A DNA stretch of 55,008 nucleotides from an uncultured Ruminococcus sp. (GCA_900543095.1 UQQD01000012.1:1-55008); one strand, 5' to 3'. Shown: positions 42,311 through 51,749, numbered from the stretch's first letter. Numbers and translations are program-made. Notes: generated by a model from the sequence alone, not told the origin.

Positions 42311-42350
42311 GCGGCGCAAATCGGCAAATCCGATCCTGCGCCGCTTATTC
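42311..42350 (+). terminator. Terminator of the GNAT/methyltransferase unit
   Basis: GCGGCGCA (42311-42318) / TGCGCCGC (42337-42344) stem with an inner ATCGG/CCGAT stem, followed by T-rich sequence. Confidence 0.85.
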
Positions 42351-42371
42351 GTAAATTTTTCCTGCCGTTAA

Positions 42372-42400
42372 TTGACAAATTAAAGAGAAAATGAGATAAT
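42372..42400 (+). promoter_or_regulatory. valS promoter
   Basis: Perfect TTGACA (42372-42377), 17-base spacer and GATAAT (42395-42400). The leader is only about 36 bases, too short for a T-box. Confidence 0.82.
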
Positions 42401-42442
42401 AAAAAGGTATATCAAATGCAATTAATTTTGAGGAGAATTTAT

Positions 42443-45136
42443 ATGGCAAAGGAACTTGCAAAATCCTATAAGCCCTCGGACTTTGAGGACAAAATTTATG
42501 ACTTTTGGATGAAGGGCAACTACTTTCACGCAAAAGTTGACAAAGATAAAAAACCTTATACTATTGTTATGCCGCCGCCGAATATTACGGGGCAGCTTCA
42601 TATGGGACACGCCCTTGACGAAACCTTGCAGGATATTCTTATCCGCTGGAGAAGAATGCAAGGCTACAGCGCTCTTTGGCTTCCGGGTACGGACCATGCG
42701 TCAATCGCTACCGAAGCAAAGATTGTTGAGGCTATGCGTAAGGAAGGCCTTACAAAAGAGGATATAGGAAGAGAAAAATTCCTTGAACGTGCGTGGGAAT
42801 GGAAAAAAGTTTACGGCGGACGTATCACAAGTCAGCTCAAAAAGCTCGGCTCAAGCTGCGACTGGGAGCGTGAGCGTTTTACAATGGACGAGGGCTGTTC
42901 AAAAGCAGTCAGAGAGGTTTTTGTAAGGCTGTATGAAAACGGCAAAATATACCGCGGAAACAGAATGGTAAACTGGTGCCCGCACTGCTGCACATCAATT
43001 TCCGACGCCGAGGTTGAATACGAAGAACAGCACGGACATTTTTGGCACTTGCTCTATAAGGTTAAGGAAACAGGCGAATTTCTTGAAATTGCTACGACGC
43101 GCCCCGAAACTATGCTTGGCGATACCGCCGTTGCCATAAACAAAGACGACGATAGATATAAGCATCTGCACGGCTGTCACGTTATTTTGCCGCTGCTCAA
43201 CAAAGAACTGCCTATCGTTTGTGATGAACACGCCGATATGGAAAAAGGAACAGGCGTTGTAAAGATTACCCCTGCTCACGACCCTAACGACTTTGAGGTA
43301 GGACAACGCTGTGATTTGCCTATCGTTCGTTGCTTTACCTATGACGGACACCTTACAGGCAAAAAAGACGTTGAAGAATACAACGAGCTAAAAGCAAAGG
43401 GACAGCTTGCCGAAAACGAACCTGAGGTTCTTGACTGCGGAAAATATGCGGGAATGACAACTATGGAGGCAAGAGAGGCTATCCTTGCCGACCTAAAGGC
43501 TATCGGCGCACTTAAAGAAGTAAAGGAACATACCCACGACGTCGGCACCTGCTACCGCTGTCACACGACTATTGAACCTATGGTTTCAAAGCAGTGGTTT
43601 GTAAAAATGGAACCGCTTGCAAAGCCTGCAATAAAGGTCGTTAAGGACGGCAAAACCAAAATAATTCCCGAACGCTTTGAAAAGGTTTATTATAACTGGA
43701 TGGAAAACATCAAGGACTGGTGCATTTCACGTCAGCTTTGGTGGGGACACAGAATTCCAGCGTGGTACTGCGACGATTGCGGCGAGGTTATTGTTGCAAA
43801 AGAGACTCCGACGGTTTGTCCGAAGTGCGGCAAAGCTCATCTTCATCAGGACGAAGACACACTTGACACATGGTTCAGTTCTGCGCTTTGGCCGTTTTCG
43901 ACGCTCGGCTGGCCGGACAAAACTCCTGAGCTTGACTACTTCTATCCTACAAACACCCTTGTAACGGGCTATGATATTATCTTCTTCTGGGTAGCAAGAA
44001 TGATATTCTCAGGTTGTGAATATACGGGTAAAGCACCGTTTGACACCGTTTTTATGCATGGCATAGTGCGTGACGAAAACGGAGTTAAGATGTCAAAATC
44101 TCTCGGCAACGGAATTGACCCGCTTGAGGTTATTGACAAATACGGCGCTGATGCGCTCAGATTCTTCCTTGCAACAGGCAATTCACCCGGAAACGATATG
44201 AGATACTCGGAAAAGCGTGTTGAAGCCTGCGGAAACTTTGCAAACAAACTTTGGAACGCTTCTCGTTATGTCCATATGAACATTGATGAGTATAACGTGA
44301 AAAACGAGCTTCCGAAAAATCTCACAACCGAGGACAAATGGATAGTTTCAACTTTCAACACCGTTGCAAAGGAAGTAAATGAAAATCTCGAAAAATTTGA
44401 ACTTGGCATTGCCGTTCAAAAGGTGTATGAATTCATCTGGGATTGCTACTGCGACTGGTATATTGAACTTGTTAAGGCAAGGCTTTCAAACGAAGGCGAG
44501 GACGCACAAAACGCACGTCAGGTACTTCTGTATGTGCTTGACCAAATCCTCAGACTTTTGCATCCGTTTATGCCATACATTACCGAAGAAATATGGCAGA
44601 CCATTCCTCACGACGGCGAAACCGTAATGCTTGCAAAATATCCCGAATATGACCCAAATCTTGATTATCCCGAAGCCGCAAAGGAAATGGAACGCATTAT
44701 GGACGCTATCCGTGCGATTCGTAACCGCCGCAACGAAATGAATGTTCCTCCGTCAAGAAAAGCAAAGGTTTATGTGGCTACAAAGTTCCCTAAAACCTTT
44801 ACAGACGGCACACCGTTCATTCAAAAGTTGGCTTCCGCAAGCGAAGTTGAGGTTGCAGACAGCTTTTCTATAGACGGCGCAGTTACCATAGTTACTGCGG
44901 ACGCAAAGATATATATTCCTATGGACGAGCTTGTTGACAAAAAAGCCGAGCTTACAAGGCTCAACAAAGAGCTTGAGCAGGTTAAAAAACGCCTTGCTCA
45001 AAGCGAAGGCAAGCTAAATAATCAAGGCTTTGTGTCAAAAGCACCCGAAGCCGTAATTGAAAAGGTTAAGGGACAAGCCGCAAAGGAAAGAGAACAAATT
45101 TCTCTTATTCAGGCGGCAATCGACGCATTGAACTGA
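42443..45136 (+). CDS. valS: Valyl-tRNA synthetase
   Basis: Class I synthetase of 897 residues. The HIGH-type motif is HMGH (53-56, in PPPNITGQLHMGHAL) and the KMSKS motif is at 549-553. Between them lies the editing CP1 domain with TTRPETMLGDTAVA and HDPNDFEVG, plus zinc-knuckle-like CPHCC, CDDC and CPKC clusters. The C-terminal coiled coil (about 830-895) is typical of ValRS. The ATG at 42443 follows GAGGAGA. Transcribed alone. Confidence 0.97.
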   Translation: MAKELAKSYKPSDFEDKIYDFWMKGNYFHAKVDKDKKPYTIVMPPPNITGQLHMGHALDETLQDILIRWRRMQGYSALWLPGTDHASIATEAKIVEAMRKEGLTKEDIGREKFLERAWEWKKVYGGRITSQLKKLGSSCDWERERFTMDEGCSKAVREVFVRLYENGKIYRGNRMVNWCPHCCTSISDAEVEYEEQHGHFWHLLYKVKETGEFLEIATTRPETMLGDTAVAINKDDDRYKHLHGCHVILPLLNKELPIVCDEHADMEKGTGVVKITPAHDPNDFEVGQRCDLPIVRCFTYDGHLTGKKDVEEYNELKAKGQLAENEPEVLDCGKYAGMTTMEAREAILADLKAIGALKEVKEHTHDVGTCYRCHTTIEPMVSKQWFVKMEPLAKPAIKVVKDGKTKIIPERFEKVYYNWMENIKDWCISRQLWWGHRIPAWYCDDCGEVIVAKETPTVCPKCGKAHLHQDEDTLDTWFSSALWPFSTLGWPDKTPELDYFYPTNTLVTGYDIIFFWVARMIFSGCEYTGKAPFDTVFMHGIVRDENGVKMSKSLGNGIDPLEVIDKYGADALRFFLATGNSPGNDMRYSEKRVEACGNFANKLWNASRYVHMNIDEYNVKNELPKNLTTEDKWIVSTFNTVAKEVNENLEKFELGIAVQKVYEFIWDCYCDWYIELVKARLSNEGEDAQNARQVLLYVLDQILRLLHPFMPYITEEIWQTIPHDGETVMLAKYPEYDPNLDYPEAAKEMERIMDAIRAIRNRRNEMNVPPSRKAKVYVATKFPKTFTDGTPFIQKLASASEVEVADSFSIDGAVTIVTADAKIYIPMDELVDKKAELTRLNKELEQVKKRLAQSEGKLNNQGFVSKAPEAVIEKVKGQAAKEREQISLIQAAIDALN

Positions 45137-45181
45137 TTTTTCAAATTCCCTTAACTATTGATTGACAGAAAACACAGTTTT

Positions 45182-45340
45182 ATACTATTTTCCGATAAAA
45201 CGCTTAAAACAGATGTCGATGGAATTTTTCGCAGAACAAGGCGGAGGACGCAGGAATACTGTCGTATTTCGAGGACGATAACGCAGTTATGCGAGATTTT
45301 ACGCGGCAGATGTTAAAGGGGTTTATTGGAAGATACTATT
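45182..45340 (+). mobile_element. MITE-like insertion with 8-bp flanking duplication
   Basis: A 143-bp segment (45190-45332) is bounded by direct repeats ATACTATT (45182-45189 and 45333-45340). Its ends are imperfect inverted repeats: TTCCGATAAAACGCTTAAAA against, in reverse complement, TTCCAATAAACCCCTTTAA, and similarity continues inward through TG.CG and TCGCA.AAC. The centre folds as AATAC-tgtc-GTATT. No reading frame of note. These are the marks of a miniature inverted-repeat element. Stretch 45137-45497 holds only this element and the terminator below. Confidence 0.65.
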
Positions 45341-45370
45341 AATTCGTGTTCAATTAAATAAGCTAAAAAC

Positions 45371-45430
45371 AAAAGCTATATTTCACATCATACACTTGGT
45401 TGTTGATTGTAAAATATAGCTTTATTTTTG
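45371..45430. terminator. Bidirectional terminator between valS and the ribosomal operon
   Basis: AAAGCTATATTT (45372-45383) pairs with AAATATAGCTTT (45412-45423). T-rich runs flank it on both strands. It would end the large ribosomal protein operon and stop readthrough from valS. Confidence 0.75.
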
Positions 45431-45497
45431 GTTTTGTTCTTTAGTCTGCGCTAAATGCGACAGCTGCTTTGAGAACAATATTAAATTAAATGCAAAA

Positions 45498-45848
45498 TCA
45501 GATAAGCTCGATTACTGCCATTTCAGCGCCGTCACCGCGACGAGGACCGATTTTTGTCACTCTTGTGTAACCGCCGTTTCTGTCGTTGTATTTTGGAGCA
45601 ATCTCAGAAAAGAGCTTGCTTACAACATCTTCCTTTGTAACAAAAGCCAAAACAAGGCGTCTGTTGTGAAGAGTGTTATTTTTAGCTGTAGTAATCATTT
45701 TCTCAGCCATAGCCTGAACTTCTTTGGCACGAGTATATGTTGTTTCGATTTTGCCGTTTTCTAAAAGGAAAGTAACCATAGCACGCAGCATTGCTGTTCT
45801 CTGAGCAGTGGTTCTACCTAATTTTCTTGTACCTGGCATCGTATTCAC
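45498..45848 (-). CDS. rplQ: 50S ribosomal protein L17
   Basis: 116-residue large-subunit protein with the normal opening PGTRKLGRTTAQRTAMLR and the closing region GDGAEMAVIELI. Last gene of the ribosomal operon. It directly follows rpoA with a GGAGTG site. Confidence 0.97.
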   Translation of the reverse strand: MNTMPGTRKLGRTTAQRTAMLRAMVTFLLENGKIETTYTRAKEVQAMAEKMITTAKNNTLHNRRLVLAFVTKEDVVSKLFSEIAPKYNDRNGGYTRVTKIGPRRGDGAEMAVIELI

Positions 45849-45874
45849 TCCTTTACGTTAAATTAAAAGGGTAA

Positions 45875-46828
45875 TTATTCGTCTTCTTTCTGAAGGCTGA
45901 AACCGAGAGAATTAAGCTTCTGTACAACCTCTTCAAGAGATTTTCTTCCGAGGTTGCGAACCTTCATCATATCCTCTTCGGACTTGTTAATTAAATCTTC
46001 AACCGTGTTAATTCCTGCACGCTTAAGGCAGTTAAATGAACGTACAGAAAGATCAAGATCTTCGATAGTCATTTCAAGTATCTTTTCCTTGCCCTTATCG
46101 TCCTTTTCTACCATAACTTCGGCATTTGTTGCCTTGTCAGAAAGGTTAACAAAAAGGTTAAGATGCTCGGTAAGCACCTTTGCTGCAAGAGATACTGCCT
46201 CTTCGGCATTGATAACGCCGTTTGTCCAAACATCAAGTGTGAGCTTGTCAAAGTCTGTAATCTGACCTACACGGGTATTGTCAACCGTATAGTTCACCTT
46301 TAACACGGGTGTGTAGATAGAGTCAATCGGAAGCACTCCGATTACGTTGTTGCCGCTTAACTGCTTGTTGCGTTCTGACGGTACATAACCTCTGCCCTTG
46401 TCAATGGTTATCTCCATATTCAGCTTTGCGCCTTCACCGAGTGTTGCGATATGAAGCTCAGGATTTAAAATCTCAACCTCATTGTCGCACTTGATGTCGG
46501 CTGCAGTTACTTCACAAGAACCCTCGGCAGCGATTTCCACTACCTTTGGACTTGTTTCGTGAAGCTTTGCAACAAGACTTTTCATATTAAGAACAATTTC
46601 CGTAACATCTTCTTTTACGCCCGGAATAGTTGAAAATTCGTGAAGAACGCCGTCTATCTTGATCGATGTGACAGCGCAGCCCTCAAGTGATGAAAGTAAT
46701 ACTCGCCTCAGGCTGTTGCCCAAGGTGTTGCCAAATCCACGTTCAAGCGGCTCAACAACAAACTTACCGTATCTTCCGTCATCTGTCAGTTCTGCAGTTT
46801 CAATTCTTGGCTTTTCTATTTCAATCAT
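45875..46828 (-). CDS. rpoA: RNA polymerase alpha subunit
   Basis: 317-residue subunit that nucleates polymerase assembly. The N-terminal dimerisation domain (1-230) has VEPLERGFGNTLGNSLRRVLLSS. A short linker follows. The C-terminal domain (about 250-310) contains LSVRSFNCLKRAGINTVEDL and NLGRKSLEEV for contacts with UP elements and activators. The product has the normal length, and the gene lies between rpsD and rplQ as in other Firmicutes. Confidence 0.98.
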   Translation of the reverse strand: MIEIEKPRIETAELTDDGRYGKFVVEPLERGFGNTLGNSLRRVLLSSLEGCAVTSIKIDGVLHEFSTIPGVKEDVTEIVLNMKSLVAKLHETSPKVVEIAAEGSCEVTAADIKCDNEVEILNPELHIATLGEGAKLNMEITIDKGRGYVPSERNKQLSGNNVIGVLPIDSIYTPVLKVNYTVDNTRVGQITDFDKLTLDVWTNGVINAEEAVSLAAKVLTEHLNLFVNLSDKATNAEVMVEKDDKGKEKILEMTIEDLDLSVRSFNCLKRAGINTVEDLINKSEEDMMKVRNLGRKSLEEVVQKLNSLGFSLQKEDE

Positions 46829-46901
46829 TCGCGAATCCTCCTAACATTATGCAGCCGCATTTGCGACCGATGTATGTGTAATCTGCCTGTGATATATGGG
46901 A

Positions 46902-47504
46902 TTACTTGGAGTACAACTCAACGATGAGGTGTTCTTCAACAGGATAGTCAATGTCATCTCTCTGTGGAACAGCGATCACCTTACCGCCGAGGAGGTTCTC
47001 GTCTTTTTCAAGCCATTTTGGAGTAACGTTTGAAGCTGTTTCTCCTTCAGCGATAGCCTTAAATCTTGTTGTTGAACGGCTTTTTTCGGAAACTGCGATA
47101 ACATCGCCTACCTTTACGAGGTATGAAGGGATGTTTACCTTTTTGCCGTTAACTGTAAAGTGAGCGTGGCTTACAAGCTGTCTTGCTTCTCTTCTTGTTG
47201 CTGCAAGTCCGAGTCTGAAAACTACGTTGTCAAGTCTGCGTTCAATAAGTGAAAGCAATACGGCACCTGTCTTACCCTCTGCCTTTTCGGCCTTTTCATA
47301 GTAAGCTCTGAACTGCTTTTCCATAATGCCGTAAATAAACTTTACCTTTTGCTTTTCAGTAAGCTGCATGCTGTATTCGCTCTTTTTTCTTCTCATCTTT
47401 CCGCCGGGATTTCTGTTTGAAGTCTTCTTGGAATAACCCATAACAGCGGGTGACAAGCCGAGCGCTCTGCAACGCTTTGCGATTGGCTGCATATTCTTAG
47501 CCAT
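46902..47504 (-). CDS. rpsD: 30S ribosomal protein S4, variant N-terminus
   Basis: 200-residue primary 16S rRNA-binding protein. The S4 RNA-binding domain is clear (RRLDNVVFRLGLAATRREAR, HAHFTVNGKKVNIPS). The N-terminus MAKNMQPIAKRCRALGLSP lacks the zinc-binding cysteine cluster of the usual S4 form and keeps a single cysteine. Cysteine-free S4 variants occur in several clostridial lineages. In many bacteria S4 autoregulates this operon. Confidence 0.96.
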   Translation of the reverse strand: MAKNMQPIAKRCRALGLSPAVMGYSKKTSNRNPGGKMRRKKSEYSMQLTEKQKVKFIYGIMEKQFRAYYEKAEKAEGKTGAVLLSLIERRLDNVVFRLGLAATRREARQLVSHAHFTVNGKKVNIPSYLVKVGDVIAVSEKSRSTTRFKAIAEGETASNVTPKWLEKDENLLGGKVIAVPQRDDIDYPVEEHLIVELYSK

Positions 47505-47527
47505 AGAAATATCCTCCTTTTATAATA

Positions 47528-47929
47528 CTATACACGTCTTCTCTTTGGAGGACGGCATCCGTTGTGCGGAATCGGAGTAACATCTTTGATCATTGTTACT
47601 TCAAGTCCGGCTGTCTGCAATGCACGGATTGCAGCCTCTCTGCCCTGTCCGGGGCCTTTTACATATACTTCTACGAACTTCATGCCGTGTTCCATTGCTG
47701 CTTTTGCAGCTGTTTCAGCTGCTGACTGAGCGGCAAACGGAGTTGACTTTTTAGAGCCTCTGAAGCCGAGCTCGCCTGCGCTTGCCCATGAAACAGCATT
47801 GCCCTGTGTATCGGAAATTGTAACAATCGTATTGTTAAATGTTGACTGGATATGCGCTGCGCCTCTTTCAATGTTCTTGCGCTCACGGCGACGGCGAATA
47901 ACCTTTTTACCACCTTTTGGTGCTGCCAT
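47528..47929 (-). CDS. rpsK: 30S ribosomal protein S11
   Basis: 133-residue platform protein with AHIQSTFNNTIVTISDTQGN and the C-terminal DVTPIPHNGCRPPKRRRV, both diagnostic. Basic N-terminus. Lies between rpsM and rpsD. Confidence 0.98.
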   Translation of the reverse strand: MAAPKGGKKVIRRRRERKNIERGAAHIQSTFNNTIVTISDTQGNAVSWASAGELGFRGSKKSTPFAAQSAAETAAKAAMEHGMKFVEVYVKGPGQGREAAIRALQTAGLEVTMIKDVTPIPHNGCRPPKRRRV

Positions 47930-47944
47930 AATCCTTTGCCCTCC

Positions 47945-48313
47945 TTACTTCTTCTTATTAGCCATGGTTTTACGGGGACCTTTGCGTGTACGAGCGTTTG
48001 TTTTAGAACGCTGACCTCTTACAGGAAGTCCCTTTCTGTGACGAACGCCACGGTAACAACCAATATCAATAAGTCTTTTAATGTCATAAGCAATGTCACG
48101 GCGAAGGTCACCTTCAACGCGGCAGTGATGCTCAATGTATTCTCTGAGCTTTGCAATATCTTCTTCAGTCAAATCTCTGACACGGGTGTCAGGATTAACG
48201 CCTGTTGCAGCAATAATGTCGTCTGCAGTCTTACGGCCGATACCGTAGATATAAGTTAAACCGATTTCAACTCTTTTATCTCTTGGTAAGTCAACACCTG
48301 CTATACGAGCCAT
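47945..48313 (-). CDS. rpsM: 30S ribosomal protein S13
   Basis: 122-residue head protein, opening ARIAGVDLPRDKRVEIGLTY and ending in the basic GQRSKTNARTRKGPRKT tail that contacts P-site tRNA. 15 bases before rpsK. Confidence 0.98.
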   Translation of the reverse strand: MARIAGVDLPRDKRVEIGLTYIYGIGRKTADDIIAATGVNPDTRVRDLTEEDIAKLREYIEHHCRVEGDLRRDIAYDIKRLIDIGCYRGVRHRKGLPVRGQRSKTNARTRKGPRKTMANKKK

Positions 48314-48363
48314 TCAGTTGCACCTCCATAATTTTTTAATAATGTTTTGTAAGATGGTTTTGA

Positions 48364-48477
48364 TCAACCCTGACGCTGTTTATGCTTTGGGTTTTCGCAA
48401 ATAACTAAGATCTTACCTTTTCTTTTGATTACTTTGCACTTATCGCACATTTTCTTTACTGAAGGTCTGACTTTCAT
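48364..48477 (-). CDS. rpmJ: 50S ribosomal protein L36
   Basis: 37-residue protein read directly from the minus strand: MKVRPSVKKMCDKCKVIKR at the start, ending NPKHKQRQG. It has the zinc-binding pattern CDKC...C...H of the C+ form of L36. Position between infA and rpsM is canonical. It needs the ATG at 48477, which follows AGGAATG-type sequence. Confidence 0.95.
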   Translation of the reverse strand: MKVRPSVKKMCDKCKVIKRKGKILVICENPKHKQRQG

Positions 48478-48516
48478 CTGAATCATTCCTTTCTAAAAAG
48501 TCGTGTTCACCCTTTG

Positions 48517-48735
48517 TTACTTTGAACGCCAGGTAATTCTTCCTCTGCTTAGGTCATACGGTGACATTTCCACCGTAACCTTGTCGCCCGGCAAAATGCG
48601 AATGAAATTCATTCTCAGTTTGCCTGAAATAACAGCTAATATCACGTGACCGTTCTGAAGCTCAACCTTAAATTGGGCGTTTGGCAGAGCCTCTTTTACA
48701 ATACCCTCTACTTCAATTACATCTTGTTTTGACAT
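48517..48735 (-). CDS. infA: Translation initiation factor IF-1
   Basis: 72-residue OB-fold factor that binds the ribosomal A site during initiation. The sequence SKQDVIEVEGIVKEALPNA and the LSRGRITWRSK end are diagnostic. Follows the KOW protein gene by 5 bases. Confidence 0.97.
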   Translation of the reverse strand: MSKQDVIEVEGIVKEALPNAQFKVELQNGHVILAVISGKLRMNFIRILPGDKVTVEMSPYDLSRGRITWRSK

Positions 48736-48740
48736 ACCGT

Positions 48741-48986
48741 TTAACCTCCGTTTTTGAGAAAATCGTTTAAAATTCTTTTTGCTTTCGGATTGGTTTCTAT
48801 TGAACCCTCAATAACCGTGTTTGTCGGCGCAAGGTGAATAACGCTCTTTTTCTTGGGAGCTTCAACCTTTCTGCGCCTGCCGTCTGCAATATATGCAAAC
48901 TTTCCTTCACGTTCAAGAACAACAAAATAGCCGCCCTTGTCGTGTCCCGCCTTTACCCTGACTATGCTTCCTTTTACTATGTTCAT
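48741..48986 (-). CDS. KOW-domain RNA-binding protein (L14e-like)
   Basis: 81-residue protein with a KOW motif (KGSIVRVKAGHDKGGYFVVLE) and a basic stretch (DGRRRKVEAPKKK). Such L14e/L6e-like proteins sit between map and infA in many clostridia. They probably bind ribosomal RNA, but their role is not settled. Starts 9 bases after map. Confidence 0.85.
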   Translation of the reverse strand: MNIVKGSIVRVKAGHDKGGYFVVLEREGKFAYIADGRRRKVEAPKKKSVIHLAPTNTVIEGSIETNPKAKRILNDFLKNGG

Positions 48987-48995
48987 AAATCACCT

Positions 48996-49748
48996 TTAAT
49001 CACATAAGGTCATAATCTTGGGACCGTCGGGAGTGATTGCCACCGTGTGCTCAAAGTGGGCGGACAGCTTTCCGTCTTTTGTGACGGTGGTCCACTTATC
49101 ATCAAGCACTTTTACTTCAAATGTGCCTTCGTTTACCATAGGTTCAATGGCGATTGTCATTCCGGGCAAGAGTCTTACGCCTCTGCCCGGTGTACCGTAG
49201 TTTGGTACGCTTGGGTCTTCGTGCAACTTCGCACCTACGCCGTGGCCGACAAATTCTCGTACCACCGAGTAACTGCGAGCTTCGACATACCTTTGAACTG
49301 CGCTGCCGATGTCACCGATACGGTTACCGGCAAGAGCCTGAGCTATTCCCATATTCAAGCTCTCTCTTGTGGCGTCAAGCAAAGCCTGTGCGCTTGCACT
49401 AACCTTGCCGCAGGGAAATGTGTAGGCGTTGTCGCCGTGAAATCCCTCATAGTATGCGCCAACATCAACGCTTACTATGTCGCCGTCTTTAAGAACGATA
49501 TTCTTGCTTGGTATGCCATGGATAACCACGTTGTTTACGGAAATGCACGCACTCGCAGGAAATCCGCCGTAACCGAGAAACGAGGGAGTTGCTCCCTGTT
49601 TCTCGATAAACTTACGGACTAATGTGTCTATTTCATAAGTTGTAACACCGGGCTTTACAGCCTCTCCCGCAACACGCAGCGCCCGGGCAGAAATTCTGCA
49701 GGCGTCTTTCATCTTAGAAAGTTCCCGTGCTGTTTTGATTGTTACCAT
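48996..49748 (-). CDS. map: Methionine aminopeptidase, type I
   Basis: 250-residue metalloprotease that removes the starting methionine. Metal ligands and catalytic residues are visible: His in VIHGIPS, Asp in SVDVGAYYEGFHGDNAYT, His in GHGVGAKLHEDP, Glu in AIEPMVNEG and the C-terminal FEHTVAI. Lies directly after adk, spaced 2 bases. Confidence 0.97.
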   Translation of the reverse strand: MVTIKTARELSKMKDACRISARALRVAGEAVKPGVTTYEIDTLVRKFIEKQGATPSFLGYGGFPASACISVNNVVIHGIPSKNIVLKDGDIVSVDVGAYYEGFHGDNAYTFPCGKVSASAQALLDATRESLNMGIAQALAGNRIGDIGSAVQRYVEARSYSVVREFVGHGVGAKLHEDPSVPNYGTPGRGVRLLPGMTIAIEPMVNEGTFEVKVLDDKWTTVTKDGKLSAHFEHTVAITPDGPKIMTLCD

Positions 49749-49750
49749 TC

Positions 49751-50383
49751 TTACGCCTCGATTGCCTTGAGAACAAGAGCAGTTGTGTCTTCAACTGTGT
49801 TCTGACCTGCTACGTTAACAAGTTTGCCCTGCTTTTCGTAGTAGTCCACAAGAGGCTCTGTCTCGGTGTGGTACACCTTAAGACGAGCAAGAACAGTATC
49901 GGGGTGGTCGTCCTTACGCTGAACAAGGGTGCCGTTACAATCGTCGCAAACTCCGTCTTTCTTGGGCTTTAAGCTCTCGATGTGATAGGGCCTGCCGCAA
50001 TTTTCGCAAACACGGCGTCCGGACATACGTTTGATAATTTTTTCATCAGGTACGTCGATGTTGATGACGTACTGAATATCAACGCCCATATTGTCCAGAG
50101 CCTCGGCCTGAGGAATGGTTCTTGGAAATCCGTCAAGGATGAATCCCTTCTTGCAGTCGTCCTCGGAAAGTCTTTCTTTAACAATTCCGATTACAACTTC
50201 GTCGGGAACGAGTTTGCCCTCGTCCATATAGGATTTTGCTTTAAGTCCCATTTCCGTGCCGTTTTTCAGCGCTTCACGGATCATATTTCCGGTTGAAATT
50301 GTGGGAATACCAAAGTGCTCGCACAGAACGGCAGCCTGTGTACCTTTTCCTGCGCCGGGAGCACCCAACATAATAATGTTCAT
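49751..50383 (-). CDS. adk: Adenylate kinase, zinc-type long form
   Basis: 210-residue enzyme that interconverts AMP, ATP and ADP. P-loop GAPGAGKGT, LDGFPRT and the LID domain with a CENCGRPYH ... CDDC cluster, which forms the structural zinc site of Gram-positive adenylate kinases. Lies between secY and map. Confidence 0.97.
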   Translation of the reverse strand: MNIIMLGAPGAGKGTQAAVLCEHFGIPTISTGNMIREALKNGTEMGLKAKSYMDEGKLVPDEVVIGIVKERLSEDDCKKGFILDGFPRTIPQAEALDNMGVDIQYVINIDVPDEKIIKRMSGRRVCENCGRPYHIESLKPKKDGVCDDCNGTLVQRKDDHPDTVLARLKVYHTETEPLVDYYEKQGKLVNVAGQNTVEDTTALVLKAIEA

Positions 50384-50407
50384 AATATTATACTCCTTTT
50401 TCAGTCG

Positions 50408-51748
50408 TTAGTCAAGGAATCCTTTGTAATGACGCATCATCATCTGAGATTCGAGCTGTTTTACTGTTTCAAGTGCAACACCAACGATAATGATGATTGA
50501 TGTACCGCCTACTGCCATTCTGCCCATTCCTGTAGCAGCGCCGTAGATGTGCGGAACCAAAGCGATTACAGCAAGGAAGAGCGCACCGATAAGAGTGATT
50601 CTTGAAAGAATGTTTCTGATGTACTCAGCCGTAGGAGCACCCGGACGAATACCGGGAACCGTGCCGTTGTTCGACTTGAGGTTGTTTGCCATTTCGATAG
50701 GATTGTACTGAATAGTCGTATAGAAATAAGCGAACATTATGATGAGTAAGAAATACAACAGGATATACAACCAACTGTTGGAATTGAAGGCTGCAAAGAA
50801 TGCGCCCCAGAATCCGTCGGAATCTTTCAAACCGATAAACAGGTTGATTGTTCCCGGTATTGATAAAATTGAGCTTGCAAAGATAATCGGAAGTACGCCG
50901 CCGAGAGCAACCTTGATTGGAAGGTGGCTTGACTGACCGCCATACATTTTTCTGCCGACAACACGCTTTGCATACTGGATCGGGATTCTTCTTTCGCTGT
51001 CCTGCATAAATGTGATAATCCAGATAACAGCAACAAAGATAAGAACCCAAAGCGGAACCAGGATATAATACTGAGTTGAACCCTTTGAGCCCAAGCCCCA
51101 ATACATACCGAGGTCGTTGATAGTAGCAGGCATTCTTGCGATGATACCTGCAAACAACAGAATAGAGATACCGTTTCCGATACCGTATTTGTTGATCTGC
51201 TCACCGAGCCACATCATAAGTGCAGTACCTGCGGTAAACACGAGAACGATTACGATTGCAGAGAACCACATGCTGAAGCCCTCGTTATAAACGGTGATGT
51301 GAGCGCCGTTGTCTGTCGTTGTGTTCTTGAGATAGAAATAATAAGCAGTACCCTGAATAAGACCGAGCGCAACAGTAACATAACGGGTAATTGTACCGAT
51401 TTTGCGTCTGCCGGCTTCGCCCTCTTTTGCCATTCTCTCAAGAGGAGGAATAGCAACACAGAGAAGCTGGATTATGATGGAGCTGTTGATGTACGGAGTG
51501 ATACCCATTGCAAACAGTGTTGCGTTTGAAAAGGCACCGCCCGAAAGTGTGTTTAAATATGCGAGCATATTTGTGCTTGTGTCGCTACTTGAAGAAATAA
51601 GCTTCATAGCCTCGGCAAGCGCATTTGCGTCCAGAAACGGTACGGGGATAACCGAACCGATTCTGAATACGATGATAATTAAAAGTGTAAATAAGATTTT
51701 TCTTCTCAGGTCAGGAATTGCCCAAGCGTTTCTTAATACTTTAAGCAC
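50408..51748 (-). CDS. secY: Preprotein translocase subunit SecY
   Basis: 446-residue channel protein with ten transmembrane segments. Recognisable segments include the cytosolic IPIQYAKR loop, IRPGAPTAEYI and the plug region near TLSGGAFSNATLFAMGITPYI. Co-transcribed with rplO, starting one base after its stop, as in the spc operon generally. Confidence 0.98.
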   Translation of the reverse strand: MLKVLRNAWAIPDLRRKILFTLLIIIVFRIGSVIPVPFLDANALAEAMKLISSSSDTSTNMLAYLNTLSGGAFSNATLFAMGITPYINSSIIIQLLCVAIPPLERMAKEGEAGRRKIGTITRYVTVALGLIQGTAYYFYLKNTTTDNGAHITVYNEGFSMWFSAIVIVLVFTAGTALMMWLGEQINKYGIGNGISILLFAGIIARMPATINDLGMYWGLGSKGSTQYYILVPLWVLIFVAVIWIITFMQDSERRIPIQYAKRVVGRKMYGGQSSHLPIKVALGGVLPIIFASSILSIPGTINLFIGLKDSDGFWGAFFAAFNSNSWLYILLYFLLIIMFAYFYTTIQYNPIEMANNLKSNNGTVPGIRPGAPTAEYIRNILSRITLIGALFLAVIALVPHIYGAATGMGRMAVGGTSIIIIVGVALETVKQLESQMMMRHYKGFLD

Positions 51749-51749
51749 C

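Noticed and set aside
42401..42442. T-box before valS
   Set aside because: The leader from the predicted start is only about 36 bases and lacks the T-box sequence.
47852..48259. 135-codon frame opposite rpsK and rpsM
   Set aside because: Antisense to two conserved ribosomal protein genes, with no start signal.
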